64,000 bases of DNA from positions 124,001 through 188,000 of the forward strand of contig NZ_CP113910.1 of assembly GCF_024701375.2 (NCBI RefSeq). Direction: 5' to 3'. A program made the translations under genes and the position numbers. The DNA is from Streptomyces sp. KMM 9044. Lineage in GTDB: Bacteria; Actinomycetota; Actinomycetes; Streptomycetales; Streptomycetaceae. The notes under the pieces are model-generated. The model worked only from the letters and a program-made list of their open reading frames with translations, had not been told where the DNA came from and ran no database searches. This document shows, piece by piece, positions 16,539 to 25,366 of the stretch (positions are counted from its first letter, which is position 1; each line of letters starts with the position of its first letter).

Positions 16539-17447
16539 GTGACCGGTGGAAATCTGGTCGCCGTACTGGCGAGCGTCACCCTGGCCAGCAGCCTGGCCGG
16601 GGCGGTGCGCACACGCCGCGAGCGTGTCCTCACGGCCGTCCGCTCCGTCGCCGAGACCGCGCAGCACGCCCTTCTCCAACCGCCGCCTGCCGCCGTCGGC
16701 CCCTTCCAGGTGGCCGTCCACTACAGCGCCGCCGCGGAGGCCCGGGCCGGCGGGGACCTCTACGCCCTGATTCCCGCCCCTCACGGGGTGCGGCCGATCG
16801 TCGGCGACGTCCGGGGCAAGAGTCTGCCGGCCGTGGGGACTGCGGCTCCCGTCCTCGGTGTCTTCCTCGAGGCGGCTTGCGACGAGCCCGACCTGCTGGA
16901 CGTCGTCGGCAGGATCGAGCGGAGTCTGGCCCGCAACCTCGGCAACGACGACTGCGTCACCGCCGTGGTCGCCGGATACCCGGAAACCGGACGTCCGAAG
17001 CTGGTGAACTGCGGGCACGTGCCTCCGTTGCTGGTCCGGGGAGCCGGCGTGACGGCGGCGGAGTCCGAGCAGCCGGCGCCCCCGCTGGGGCTGCGCGCCC
17101 TGGCCGGTGAGGCCCCCGGCCTCCAGGTGCTGCCCTTCGGCGACGGGGACCAGCTGTTGCTCTACAGCGACGGGGGCACCGAGGCCCGCGACGCCGGCCG
17201 CGCGTTCTACCCGCTCGCCGAAGGGCTTGCCCGGCACCTGTACGACGATCCGGCGCGCACCGTCGCGGCTCTGCACGAGGAACTGCTGACGCACGAGGGC
17301 GGCAGGCTGCACGACGACGCGGCTCTCCTCCTGCTGCGCAAGCCCGCCGTCACCCGGACCGTCCGCCCCGGCTCCGGCGTCCACCCCGCGGCGGGGCCCG
17401 GCGGCGGCACGCCCGACGGCGCCGCCGAACGAAGGAGCACCGTCTGA
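16539..17447 (+). CDS. PP2C/SpoIIE family serine/threonine phosphatase
   Basis: 302 residues: one residual hydrophobic stretch (LVAVLASVTLASSLAGAV) followed by a SpoIIE-like phosphatase domain (ARAGGDLYALI, IVGDVRGKSLPAVG, VNCGHVPPLL, LLLYSDGGTEARD, HDDAALLLL). Homologues usually have several N-terminal membrane helices. Here the sequence upstream (16485-16538, HPASLATLLSVVLGVRDG) is protein-like and in frame but has no start codon before GTG 16539, so the membrane part seems to have been lost. That frame is open right back to the SpoIIE-gene stop at 16455. Confidence 0.75.
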   Translation: MTGGNLVAVLASVTLASSLAGAVRTRRERVLTAVRSVAETAQHALLQPPPAAVGPFQVAVHYSAAAEARAGGDLYALIPAPHGVRPIVGDVRGKSLPAVGTAAPVLGVFLEAACDEPDLLDVVGRIERSLARNLGNDDCVTAVVAGYPETGRPKLVNCGHVPPLLVRGAGVTAAESEQPAPPLGLRALAGEAPGLQVLPFGDGDQLLLYSDGGTEARDAGRAFYPLAEGLARHLYDDPARTVAALHEELLTHEGGRLHDDAALLLLRKPAVTRTVRPGSGVHPAAGPGGGTPDGAAERRSTV

Positions 17448-17590
17448 CCACCCGCCGGGGCTTGCACGGCGCCCTCTTCGGCCGGTCGATGCCCCCGCCG
17501 GACACCCATCTGCACTGCCCCCGCACCGCGCAGGGATGGCCGAGTGCGAGGAGGGCCCGGTGGCGGCGGCGGGCCTGCCGAAGGCCGCGC

Positions 17591-17791
17591 TCAGCCCTGA
17601 GGTTCCTGCGGCCGGACGTCCACCTCACGCAGGTTCTGGTCCTTGCGTTCGGTGCGGGTCTCCGTGCGGTGGCCGCGGGCGATGTAGTCCCGCACCACGG
17701 CCTCGACGGCATCCTGGGGCGACCCGACTCCGGCCAGCACCATGACTTCCACGACCAGCTCGGCGTCGAGCGTGACGGTGACCCTGGCCAT
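17591..17791 (-). CDS. VapB/CopG-like small DNA-binding protein (orphan)
   Basis: 66 residues: MARVTVTLDAELVVEVMVLA then SPQDAVEAVVRDYIARG, the pattern of DUF2191/VapB-type antitoxins (beta strand plus two helices). The usual PIN-domain toxin is not encoded on either side, so it may be an orphan antitoxin or a stand-alone regulator. ATG at 17791 is preceded by AGGGGGAG. Confidence 0.6.
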   Translation of the reverse strand: MARVTVTLDAELVVEVMVLAGVGSPQDAVEAVVRDYIARGHRTETRTERKDQNLREVDVRPQEPQG

Positions 17792-18080
17792 GGGCTCCCC
17801 CTCTCGGCATCTCCGGGTTGCGCGCCGGCCCGGATCACCGCACCTTACAGGGGGCCGCGTCGCCGTACCCACCGGGCACGTGCACTTGCCCCCCCTGCGC
17901 ACACGCGTCGCTCCTCCCGGCATTCATCCGGTCTTTCCCGAAATCTTCCCCTGCCGAGCCCCCGGGCGCTGAACTGCAGACAGCGACCTGCACCGACATC
18001 ACCCGAAGACAACGTCGTCACCACGTGAGGGCACTGGTGACCACCACGGGACGCAACCGGGCCTCGGCGGTGTCGACACC

Positions 18081-19473
18081 GTGGAGACCAAGGCCTTCGC
18101 CACGCGGCCCCGGCTGCTGGATCCGGCCAAGCGGGTCGCCGTCGTCGTGCTGCCGCAGGGCAGCGACCGCGGTGTCATGCATGTGTTCGACGTCGCGCTC
18201 ACCGGCAAGCCGGACCTGGAGACTCCGGGCGCGGCTCCGGAGCACATCGTCCTGACGCCGACCGGGACGCCTCGGACCTCGCAGGCCGTCACGTGGAGCA
18301 CGACCGCCGCCCCCACCTCGGGCGAGGTGCGGATCCGCGAGGCGGGCGGCGAACAGCGGCGGACCGTCCGGGTGCACGCCAACGGGAGGGCTGACCGCCG
18401 GCGGAGAGCAGGTGCGGACTCACTCCGCGGTCCTCGACGGCCTGTCCCACGGCACCGAGTACGAGTACCGGGTGGGCACGGGCGACCGGTTCGGCCCTGC
18501 CCACCGGTTCACGACGGCGCGCCCCGCGCGTGAGGAGGAAGCAGGCCTACGAGCGCTGTCCGGACGCCGTGAGCAGCGTGAGCGCGGGTGACCTGGTCAA
18601 CACCTCGGGCGACGACAGCGGGTGGCGCGACTGCTTCGGTGCGATCGACGGCCACAGCCAGACGACGAACGTCACCGCCGCGCCCGGCAACCACGAGTAC
18701 GCGGGCAGCACCTTCCCGAAGAAACGGAAGTCGACGTTCCCGTACCCGGCCGACGGTCCGCGCGGTACCCCGGCCCGTGACGACAGTCCCGCCGAACGGC
18801 AACGGGCCACGTACGAGGCGCACATGGCGAAGGCGCTCGCCGGGACCGCGTGTTACACCGACTACCAGGGGTGCGGCTCCTCTCCCTCATCGCCGGCACG
18901 GGTGACGCACGGCAGCCGATGCCCCCGGACGACCTGCCGGCGTGCAGCGAGAACTGCCCCCGGTCCCGAGAAGCTCTGACTGGACGCGCAGGGCCGCCGG
19001 CTGGACACGGCCGTCGAGGGGAAGCCGGGCAAGTGGGCGGTGGCGGTCCTCCACCAGCCGGTCCTCCCCGGTGCCGGGGGCCTCGACGGGAAGGCGGTGC
19101 GCGACGCCTGGCTCTCCGTGTTCCGGAGCAGCGGAACCGACCTGGTGCTGATGGGCCACGACCACGTGTGCGCCCGCGGATTCGCCGACGAGGACGCCAC
19201 CGGCACCCCTGGCGTGACGACCGGGCCCGTCTGCACGTTGTCGTCCTCGGGACCGAAGTACTACGAACGCGTCCCCGAGGACGACACCATAGGGGCCCGC
19301 AAGGTGCGACGCAGGTGGCCCGCGCCGGTCACACCTCCACCTTCCAGGGGGGGGGCAGGGTCACGCAGGACCGGCTCCACCACGAGGCCGTCGTCGCGGC
19401 CGAGTGGGACGGCCGGTCGACGACCGACAAGGAGGTCGGCGAGGTGCTGGACTCGTTCACCGTCACCGAGTAA
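18081..19473 (+). pseudogene. Metallophosphoesterase (purple acid phosphatase-like), multiply frameshifted
   Basis: The pieces of one secreted calcineurin-like phosphoesterase lie in order but in different frames. The N-terminal fibronectin-like part (EHIVLTPTGTPRTSQAVTWS; then GTEYEYRVGTGDRFGPAHRF in another frame) is followed by the catalytic motifs DLVNTSGDDSGW and PGNHEYAG (18570-18700), GVRLLSLIAG (18868), VAVLHQPVLPG and VLMGHDHVCARG (19040-19180), and the C-terminal TTDKEVGEVLDSFTV ending at 19473. At least four frame changes are needed, one at a run of nine Gs near 19350. Signal peptide and true start were not found upstream. Confidence 0.75.
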
Positions 19474-19794
19474 GACGACGGCACCACATACTGACGGAGA
19501 AGGGGATCGAGGTGCCGCCCGCGCCGTAGGCCGGCCGCTGAGGCACGGCGATGGGCATCGGCCCATGCTTTCGTCCGGCTCCGTCCTGGTTGACACGGGC
19601 CGATGCCGTGCCGGGGCCCCTGGCGGCCCGGCGGCCTCACACGGTCGGGGGAAGGGGGACCCGACGGGGCCGGAACGTGATCCTCCTGTTCTCGTTCGAT
19701 GCTCCCGACCGGCGATGATGTCGGTGACGGCCGCGTGCGCACAGCGGTCGTCCGTCGGTCGGACCTGTGCCAGGAGCAGAGAGGAACTGCCGCA
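19474..19794. other. Upstream region of the CBS-domain gene
   Basis: No gene seen. It contains an inverted repeat ATGGGC-ATCG-GCCCAT (19551-19566), which could be an operator or a terminator of the preceding pseudogene. CBS-domain genes of this type are often under dormancy/redox regulators, but I cannot recognise a defined box. Confidence 0.35.
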
Positions 19795-20457
19795 ATGAGC
19801 CACCAGAAGGTGCGCGATGTGATGAGTGACGCCGTCGTCCGTATCCAGGGCGGAACGCCGTTCAAGGAGATCGCGCACCTGCTGCTCGAGTACGACATCA
19901 CCGCCGTCCCCGTGGTCGACGCCGAGGACCGTCCGGTGGGTGTGGTGTCGGAGGCGGATCTGCTGCACAAGATGTGGGGCCGTCAGGAGGGCGATGCCGG
20001 TGGGTCCGGTGGGGCACCCCGGCCGGAGAAGGCGTGGGCCACCGACGCCGCCGGGCTGATGACGTCGCCCGCGCTGTGCGCCGCCGAGGACTGGAGCGTG
20101 GTGGACGCCGCCCGGGTGATGGCACTGCACGGGATCAAGCGGCTGCTGGTGGCCGATGCGGCGGGACGGCTGAGAGGTGTGGTGAGCAGGAGCGACCTGC
20201 TGCGCGTCTTCGTGCGCGAGGACCGGGCGATCCGTACGGAGATCGTCGAGGACGTGCTGGTGCGGGCGCTCGGCGAGGCACCCTCGGCGGTCGAGGTGAA
20301 TGTGACCCACGGTCACGTCAGGCTCATCGGACAGCTGTCGTCCCAGACGATGGCCGAGGAACTCGAGGAGCTGTGCCGCAATGTCGACGGCGTCGTCGAC
20401 GTGGAGTTCCGTACGGTGCCCGAGTCCGGCGCCGACGGCCCGGCGCAGGCGGGCTGA
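19795..20457 (+). CDS. CBS-domain pair with C-terminal BON domain
   Basis: 220 residues. Two CBS motifs (VRDVMSDAVVRIQGGTPFKE, YDITAVPVVDAEDRPVGVVS; then AAGLMTSPALCAAEDWSVVD, HGIKRLLVADAAGRLRGVVS) form an adenylate-binding module, followed by a BON domain (about 145-215, VNVTHGHVRLIGQLSS). Proteins of this build are thought to sense adenine nucleotides; no partner is encoded next to it. The ATG follows GAGAGGA. Confidence 0.88.
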   Translation: MSHQKVRDVMSDAVVRIQGGTPFKEIAHLLLEYDITAVPVVDAEDRPVGVVSEADLLHKMWGRQEGDAGGSGGAPRPEKAWATDAAGLMTSPALCAAEDWSVVDAARVMALHGIKRLLVADAAGRLRGVVSRSDLLRVFVREDRAIRTEIVEDVLVRALGEAPSAVEVNVTHGHVRLIGQLSSQTMAEELEELCRNVDGVVDVEFRTVPESGADGPAQAG

Positions 20458-20511
20458 GCACCGGCGAGCCGGGTACGGGGCGGGCCGGCCGCGGCACCGC
20501 GAGGCCGGGAA

Positions 20512-20538
20512 GGGGCCGTCGCCGCACGGGACGGCCCC
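20512..20538. terminator. Bidirectional hairpin between convergent genes
   Basis: 9-bp stem GGGGCCGTC / GACGGCCCC with a 9-nt loop between the CBS gene and the GH1 gene, which converge here. Confidence 0.6.
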
Positions 20539-20560
20539 GGTGCCCGTCGTGCGGGGCGGC

Positions 20561-21937
20561 TCAGGGGTGCTGTGCGGCGATCATCCGCCGGTACCAGTGG
20601 TAGCTGTCCTTCGGGACGCGCCGCTGGGTGTCGTAGTCGACGCGGACGATACCGAAGCGCTTCCCGTAGCCGTAGGCCCACTCGAAGTTGTCGAGCAGGG
20701 ACCAGACGTAGTAGCCGCGCACGTCGACGCCCCGGTCGATGGCGGCGCGCAGGGCCGTGAGGTGGTCGCGCAGGTAGGCCACGCGGTCGTGGTCGTGGAC
20801 GGCGCCATCGGTGACCCGGTCGTCCTCGGCGGAGCCGTTCTCGGTGATGTGGACGGGCGGCAGAGCGGCCCCGTACTGCTCCTTGAGGTCCACCAGCAGG
20901 TCGGTGAGGGTGTGGGGCACCACCGGCCAGCCCATCGCGGTGTGGCGGGCACCGGGTGTCCGTACCTCCTCGTACCGGTTGTCGGTGGCCACGCGCCGGG
21001 CAGGGTCGCTCTCGCGGTACGGGGCGTCGGCGACGGTGATGGGGCGGTAGTAGTTGATGCCGAGGAAGTCCAGCGGCTGCGAGATCAGCTCCAGGTCGCC
21101 GTCTCGGCGGAAGTCCTGGCCGATGATCAGCTCGCCCCAGGTGTCCTGTTCGGTACCGGGGTAGCGGCCGGCCAGGACGGGTTCGGTCCACGCCAGGTTG
21201 TGCAGGGTGTCGGCGCGGACGACGGCGGCCCGGTCGGCGGCGGAGTCGGTGGCGGGCAGGTGGTGGTCGAGGTTGAGGGTGATGCCGACCTCGCGCACAC
21301 CGGCCGTCCTCAGTGCCTGTACGGCGAGGCCGTGGGCGGCCAGCAGGTGGTGGGCGGCGGCCAGGGCGCCTCGGCCCTCGCGGGCGCCGGGGGCGTGGCG
21401 GCCGACGGAGTAGCCGAGGAAGGCGCTGCACCACGGTTCGTTGAGGGTGATCCAGCGCGGTACGCGGTCGCCGAGCCGGTCGGCGACGGCGGCGGTGTAC
21501 TCGGCGAACCGCTCGGCGGTGTCGCGCACGCGCCATCCGCCCCGGTCCTCGAGGGCCTGCGGGAGGTCCCAGTGGTAGAGGGTGGCGGCGGGTTCGATGC
21601 CGGCGGCCAGGAGTTCGTCGACCAGGCGCTCGTAGAAGTCCAGGCCCTTGGGGTTCACCGGTCCGCTGCCGTCGGGCACGACGCGCGGCCAGGCGACGGA
21701 GAAGCGGTAGGAGCCGACGCCGAGGTCGCGCAGCAGGGCGACGTCCTCGGGGTAGCGGTGGTAGTGGTCGCAGGCGGTGTCCCCGGTGTCGCCGCCCTCC
21801 ACCAGGCCGGGGGTGTGGCTGTAGGTGTCCCAGATCGACGGGCCGCGGCCGTCCTCCCGGACCGCTCCCTCGGTCTGGTAGGACGCGGTCGCGGCGCCGA
21901 GGACGAATCCGGGCGGGAATCTCGGGAAGTCGGACAT
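20561..21937 (-). CDS. GH1 beta-glucosidase
   Basis: 458 residues, a full-length glycoside hydrolase family 1 enzyme. Acid/base Glu167 in ITLNEPWC and nucleophile Glu366 in VHITENGSA; substrate-site residues ATASYQTEGA (20s) and NYYRP are present. There is no signal peptide, so it acts in the cytoplasm on imported sugars. Start ATG 21937; it lies 32 nt after the second permease gene and is the last gene of the importer operon. With the divergent alpha-xylosidase this fits stepwise trimming of beta-glucosides bearing alpha-xylose. Confidence 0.92.
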   Translation of the reverse strand: MSDFPRFPPGFVLGAATASYQTEGAVREDGRGPSIWDTYSHTPGLVEGGDTGDTACDHYHRYPEDVALLRDLGVGSYRFSVAWPRVVPDGSGPVNPKGLDFYERLVDELLAAGIEPAATLYHWDLPQALEDRGGWRVRDTAERFAEYTAAVADRLGDRVPRWITLNEPWCSAFLGYSVGRHAPGAREGRGALAAAHHLLAAHGLAVQALRTAGVREVGITLNLDHHLPATDSAADRAAVVRADTLHNLAWTEPVLAGRYPGTEQDTWGELIIGQDFRRDGDLELISQPLDFLGINYYRPITVADAPYRESDPARRVATDNRYEEVRTPGARHTAMGWPVVPHTLTDLLVDLKEQYGAALPPVHITENGSAEDDRVTDGAVHDHDRVAYLRDHLTALRAAIDRGVDVRGYYVWSLLDNFEWAYGYGKRFGIVRVDYDTQRRVPKDSYHWYRRMIAAQHP

Positions 21938-21969
21938 GCGCTGGAGGCCCTCCTCGGGTCGTGCGGTGG

Positions 21970-22812
21970 TCACTTGACGGAGCCCCCCGTGATGCCGGCG
22001 GCGATGTACTTCTGGGCGAGGACGAGCAGGATCGCCGCGGGCACGGCGGAGAGCACGGACGCGGCCATCACCGAGCCCCAGTCGCCGACGTGGGCGCCGA
22101 TGTACTGATAGATGCCCAGGGTGATCGGTTTGACGTCGTCGGTGGTGTTCAGGGTGAGCGCGAACATGAAGTCGCTCCACGAGAACAGGAAGGCGAACAG
22201 GCCGGAGGTGATCAGGGCGTTGCGGCTCATCGGCAGCACCACGCGGACGAAGGTGCGCACCGGGCCGGCGCCGTCGATCTGCGCGGCCTCGACGACCTCG
22301 CCGGGGACGGACACCATGAAGGCGCGCATCAGCACGATGGAGAAGGGGATGCCGAGCGAGGCGTCGGCGAGCATGAGGCCGAAGTAGGAGTTGACCAGAC
22401 CGAGGTCGACGTAGGAGTTGTAGAGCGCGTTGGCGATGACGATGCCCGGGACCATCTGGGTGATGAGGGTGCCGAACACGATGGTGCGGGTGCCGCGCAG
22501 CCCGAAGCGGGCCAGCCCGTAGGCGGCGGGGGCGGAGACGGCGAGGCATATGGCGACGGCGCCGAGGGAGACGACCAGTGAGGTGAGCAGGTGTCCGCCC
22601 TGGTCGCTGACGGCCTTCGAGAATCCGGACAGGTCCAGGCTGCCGGGAACCGGGTCGACCTGGAGCAGTCCGGACTCGGGCTGGAGTGCCGTGTTGAGCA
22701 TCCAGTAGAGCGGGAAGAGCATGACGCCCAGGACGAGCAGGCCCGCCACGGTGGAGCCCAGGCGGCGTCCCCGTGCGCGTGGTGCGGCGGGGGCGGGTGT
22801 GTGAGCGGCCAT
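21970..22812 (-). CDS. Sugar ABC transporter permease (MalG type)
   Basis: 280 residues with six predicted membrane helices and the EAA loop (VVEAAQIDGAGPVRTFVRVV) contacting the ATPase. It ends AAGITGGSVK as in CUT1 permeases. ATG 22812 is chosen; GTG 22821 overlapping the upstream stop is possible. No ATPase gene is in the operon; Streptomyces CUT1 importers usually share the ATPase MsiK. Confidence 0.88.
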   Translation of the reverse strand: MAAHTPAPAAPRARGRRLGSTVAGLLVLGVMLFPLYWMLNTALQPESGLLQVDPVPGSLDLSGFSKAVSDQGGHLLTSLVVSLGAVAICLAVSAPAAYGLARFGLRGTRTIVFGTLITQMVPGIVIANALYNSYVDLGLVNSYFGLMLADASLGIPFSIVLMRAFMVSVPGEVVEAAQIDGAGPVRTFVRVVLPMSRNALITSGLFAFLFSWSDFMFALTLNTTDDVKPITLGIYQYIGAHVGDWGSVMAASVLSAVPAAILLVLAQKYIAAGITGGSVK

Positions 22813-22817
22813 GTCGG

Positions 22818-23765
22818 TCACTTCCCGTCGGTGCGGTTGGCCCGCAGGTAGAACACGGCGAACGCCGCGGAGATGAGGATGAGGACGTTGCCGACGACGG
22901 CGCCCGCTCCGAAGTCGAGCTGGACGAAGGAGTTCTGGTAGGTGAGCGTGCCCAGGGTCTGGGTGGCGTCGGCGGGGCCGCCGTCGGTGAGGGCGAGGAT
23001 GAGGTCGAGGATCTTCACCGTCGACATGAAGCCGAGGACGAGGACGACTGTGATCACCGGCCTGAGCATGGGCAGGGTGACGGAGCGGAAGGTGCGCCAG
23101 GCCGAGGCGCCGTCCAGGGAGGCCGCCTCGTACAGCTCTCTCGGTATCTCCTGGAGGCCGCCGTACAGGATGACCATGTTGAACGGGATGCCGATCCAGA
23201 TGTTGACCAGGATCACCGACAGCAGGGCCACGTCCGGGCTGGTCAGCCACGGGGTGTCGCCGCCGAGGCCGATGACGCCCAGGAAGGTGTTGAGTACGCC
23301 GGTGTCCTGGTCGAGGATGCGGCGCCAGACAATGCCGGAGACCACCATGGGCACCAGCCAGGGCAGCAGGATCAGGGACCGCAGGACGCCGTTCAGGGGG
23401 AACCTGCGACTGAAGAAGACGGCGAGCGCGAGCCCGATGCAGAACTGGCCGAGCAGGGAGCCGGCGGTGAAGACGAGGGTGTGCCACAGGGCCTTGCCGA
23501 AGAGGGCGTCCTGGAGGACGGCCGACCAGTTGTCGGTGCCGTTGAAGGGCGCCTCCGATGTGAAGAACGTCTTCGGCGTGTAGTGCTGGAAGCTCATCAC
23601 GACGTTGCGGACGAGCGGGTAGCCGAAGAAGAGCAGCATGAAGACGACGGCGGGGGCGACGAAGCCCCACTGGGCGAGCCGGCGCCGGCGGCGCAGCCGG
23701 GCCGGGTCCGGGGCGGCGGCCTTCCCGGGCGCCTTCGCCGCAGCGGTGACGGTGGACGTGGTCAT
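22818..23765 (-). CDS. Sugar ABC transporter permease (MalF type)
   Basis: 315 residues, six helices, EAA motif (ELYEAASLDGASAWRTFRSV), basic N-terminal tail before the first helix (FVAPAVVFMLLFFGYPLV). CUT1 family. It starts 11 nt after the binding-protein gene and pairs with the next permease. Confidence 0.88.
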   Translation of the reverse strand: MTTSTVTAAAKAPGKAAAPDPARLRRRRRLAQWGFVAPAVVFMLLFFGYPLVRNVVMSFQHYTPKTFFTSEAPFNGTDNWSAVLQDALFGKALWHTLVFTAGSLLGQFCIGLALAVFFSRRFPLNGVLRSLILLPWLVPMVVSGIVWRRILDQDTGVLNTFLGVIGLGGDTPWLTSPDVALLSVILVNIWIGIPFNMVILYGGLQEIPRELYEAASLDGASAWRTFRSVTLPMLRPVITVVLVLGFMSTVKILDLILALTDGGPADATQTLGTLTYQNSFVQLDFGAGAVVGNVLILISAAFAVFYLRANRTDGK

Positions 23766-23776
23766 GGGCGCGTACC

Positions 23777-25036
23777 TCAGTTCCCGCTCGTGGCGCGCTG
23801 CTGGGCGCGCTTCAGGGCGGCCTCGCTGGACTGGCCGGTCAGGGCGGACTGGAAGGCGCTCTGCAGCGCGAGGGAGGCGGAGGACCAGCCGGCGCCGAGC
23901 TTGCCGGTGCGGGAACGGGCCTCGGCGACCTGGTCGGCCAGCGCGTCGAGTTCGGGCACGCGGTCGCGCCAGACGGCGGCTGCCTTCTCGTTGGCCGGGA
24001 CCATCCAGCTGTTCAGGGCGTAGGTGAGCTGTTCCTTCTCGCCGGCGAGGCAGGCGACGACGCGGCCGGCCGCCCTCTCGCGGTCCTCGTCACCGGTTTT
24101 CGGCACAGTGAGCACCGCGCCGCCCAGCGGTCCCACGGAGGCGTCGCCGGCCTGCGGGACGGGGATCTGCGCGATGCCCCAGTCAAGGGACTCGTCGGTG
24201 TTAAGGGTCTCCACCTGCCACGGGCCGTTGATCATCATGGCGGCGTTGCCGGCCATGAACTGGTCGTTGACGTCGGCCTGGGTCCAGTTGACGGTGGACC
24301 TGGACAGCGAACCGTCCTGGAGCAGCGCCTTCCAGTAGTCGAGCGCCTCGACGACCTGCGGGCTGTCCAGCTCGGTCTCGTCGCCTTTGTTGGACCACAT
24401 GAACGGGGTGAACTGGAAGACGCCGTCCTCGGCGCCGCCCGCGCTGAGTGCCAGGCCGTAGCGCCTGCCCTCGGTGAGCTGTCCGGCCGTCTCGCGCAGT
24501 TCGTCCCAGGTGGCGGGGACCTCGAGACCGGCCCGGTCCAGGATGTCCTTGTTGTAGAAGAGGGCCAGGGTGTTCACGGAGCGGGCCGCGCCGTAGTACG
24601 TGCCCCGGTAGGAGCCGAACTCGACGATGCCCTCGGGGATGCCGTCGGTTTCGAGACCGAGGGTGCGCAGGTCGACCAGTCCGCCCGCCTCGGCGAAGGT
24701 CGGCATCTCGGAGGCGTCGAACTGCACGATGTCCGGCAGTGACTTCGACGAGGCCATGCGCAGCGCCTTCGTCATCACCTGCGCGGCGGGGACGCTCTGC
24801 TGCTCGATGCGGATGCCGAGCTGCTTGCCGCAGCGGGCCATCGCCTCGGCGTCCCAGCGGTGGTAGGACTCGTCGGTCGAGGAGTTCATCACGGTGTACA
24901 CGTCGCTGTCCCGTTGCTGTGCGCAGCCGGTGAGTGCCGCCCCGGTGACCAGGACGGCGACGGCGGCGAGGGACGTGACGGCTCTGCGGGGGCGGCGGGG
25001 CCCGCGCTGTGCGACGACCAGGGGATGTGCTGTCAC
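23777..25036 (-). CDS. Sugar-binding lipoprotein of ABC transporter
   Basis: 419 residues. Signal sequence with lipobox (ALTGC, Cys about 38), then a family 1 extracellular solute-binding fold (SLPDIVQFDASEMPTFAEAG, YYGAARSVNTLALFYNKDIL, AAMMINGPWQVETL). It delivers an oligosaccharide to the two permeases downstream. GTG start at 25036; the leader is long. The substrate is not readable from sequence; GH1 and GH31 neighbours suggest a xyloglucan-type or mixed alpha/beta oligosaccharide. Confidence 0.88.
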   Translation of the reverse strand: MTAHPLVVAQRGPRRPRRAVTSLAAVAVLVTGAALTGCAQQRDSDVYTVMNSSTDESYHRWDAEAMARCGKQLGIRIEQQSVPAAQVMTKALRMASSKSLPDIVQFDASEMPTFAEAGGLVDLRTLGLETDGIPEGIVEFGSYRGTYYGAARSVNTLALFYNKDILDRAGLEVPATWDELRETAGQLTEGRRYGLALSAGGAEDGVFQFTPFMWSNKGDETELDSPQVVEALDYWKALLQDGSLSRSTVNWTQADVNDQFMAGNAAMMINGPWQVETLNTDESLDWGIAQIPVPQAGDASVGPLGGAVLTVPKTGDEDRERAAGRVVACLAGEKEQLTYALNSWMVPANEKAAAVWRDRVPELDALADQVAEARSRTGKLGAGWSSASLALQSAFQSALTGQSSEAALKRAQQRATSGN

Positions 25037-25135
25037 GGTGGGTGCCCTTGGGTGGGACCGGCTCGGCGTTCACCGACCCGGCGGCTCGTGGGAGGGGTGG
25101 GGACGAGAGGGAGCCCAAGCCGGCGAAGCAACTGG

Positions 25136-25145
25136 TGAAGCGCTT
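25136..25145. promoter_or_regulatory. LacI-type operator in divergent promoter region
   Basis: GAAGCGCTTC, a perfect 10-bp palindrome with the central CG step typical of LacI/GalR operators, about 100 bp upstream of the binding-protein gene and 221 bp upstream of the alpha-xylosidase gene. It could control both directions. No LacI gene is adjacent to it. Confidence 0.6.
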
Positions 25146-25366
25146 CGACGATTAGTCGGTCCCGCTCGTGGGAAAGTCGGCTCTGAGGTCGGGTGTAATT
25201 TGTTTTCCCTGATTACTAATACGTCAGCGGAAGCCGGTCACGCTAGCCCCCCAGCGAGGCGATCTGCGTGCACCAGGGCGTGACAGGAACCCCTGAACCT
25301 GTCATAGTTCCTGGTCAAATACTGCTTCCCTCCCCGCCATCGCCCGCTCCCCCTCCGAGGAAGATC

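Noticed and set aside
17591..17791. Complete toxin-antitoxin module
   Set aside because: Only a VapB-like protein is present; no PIN-domain or other toxin on either side.
20561..22549. 662-codon frame joining a permease region to GH1
   Set aside because: The N-terminal third is an out-of-frame shadow of the permease gene; GH1 begins at 21937.
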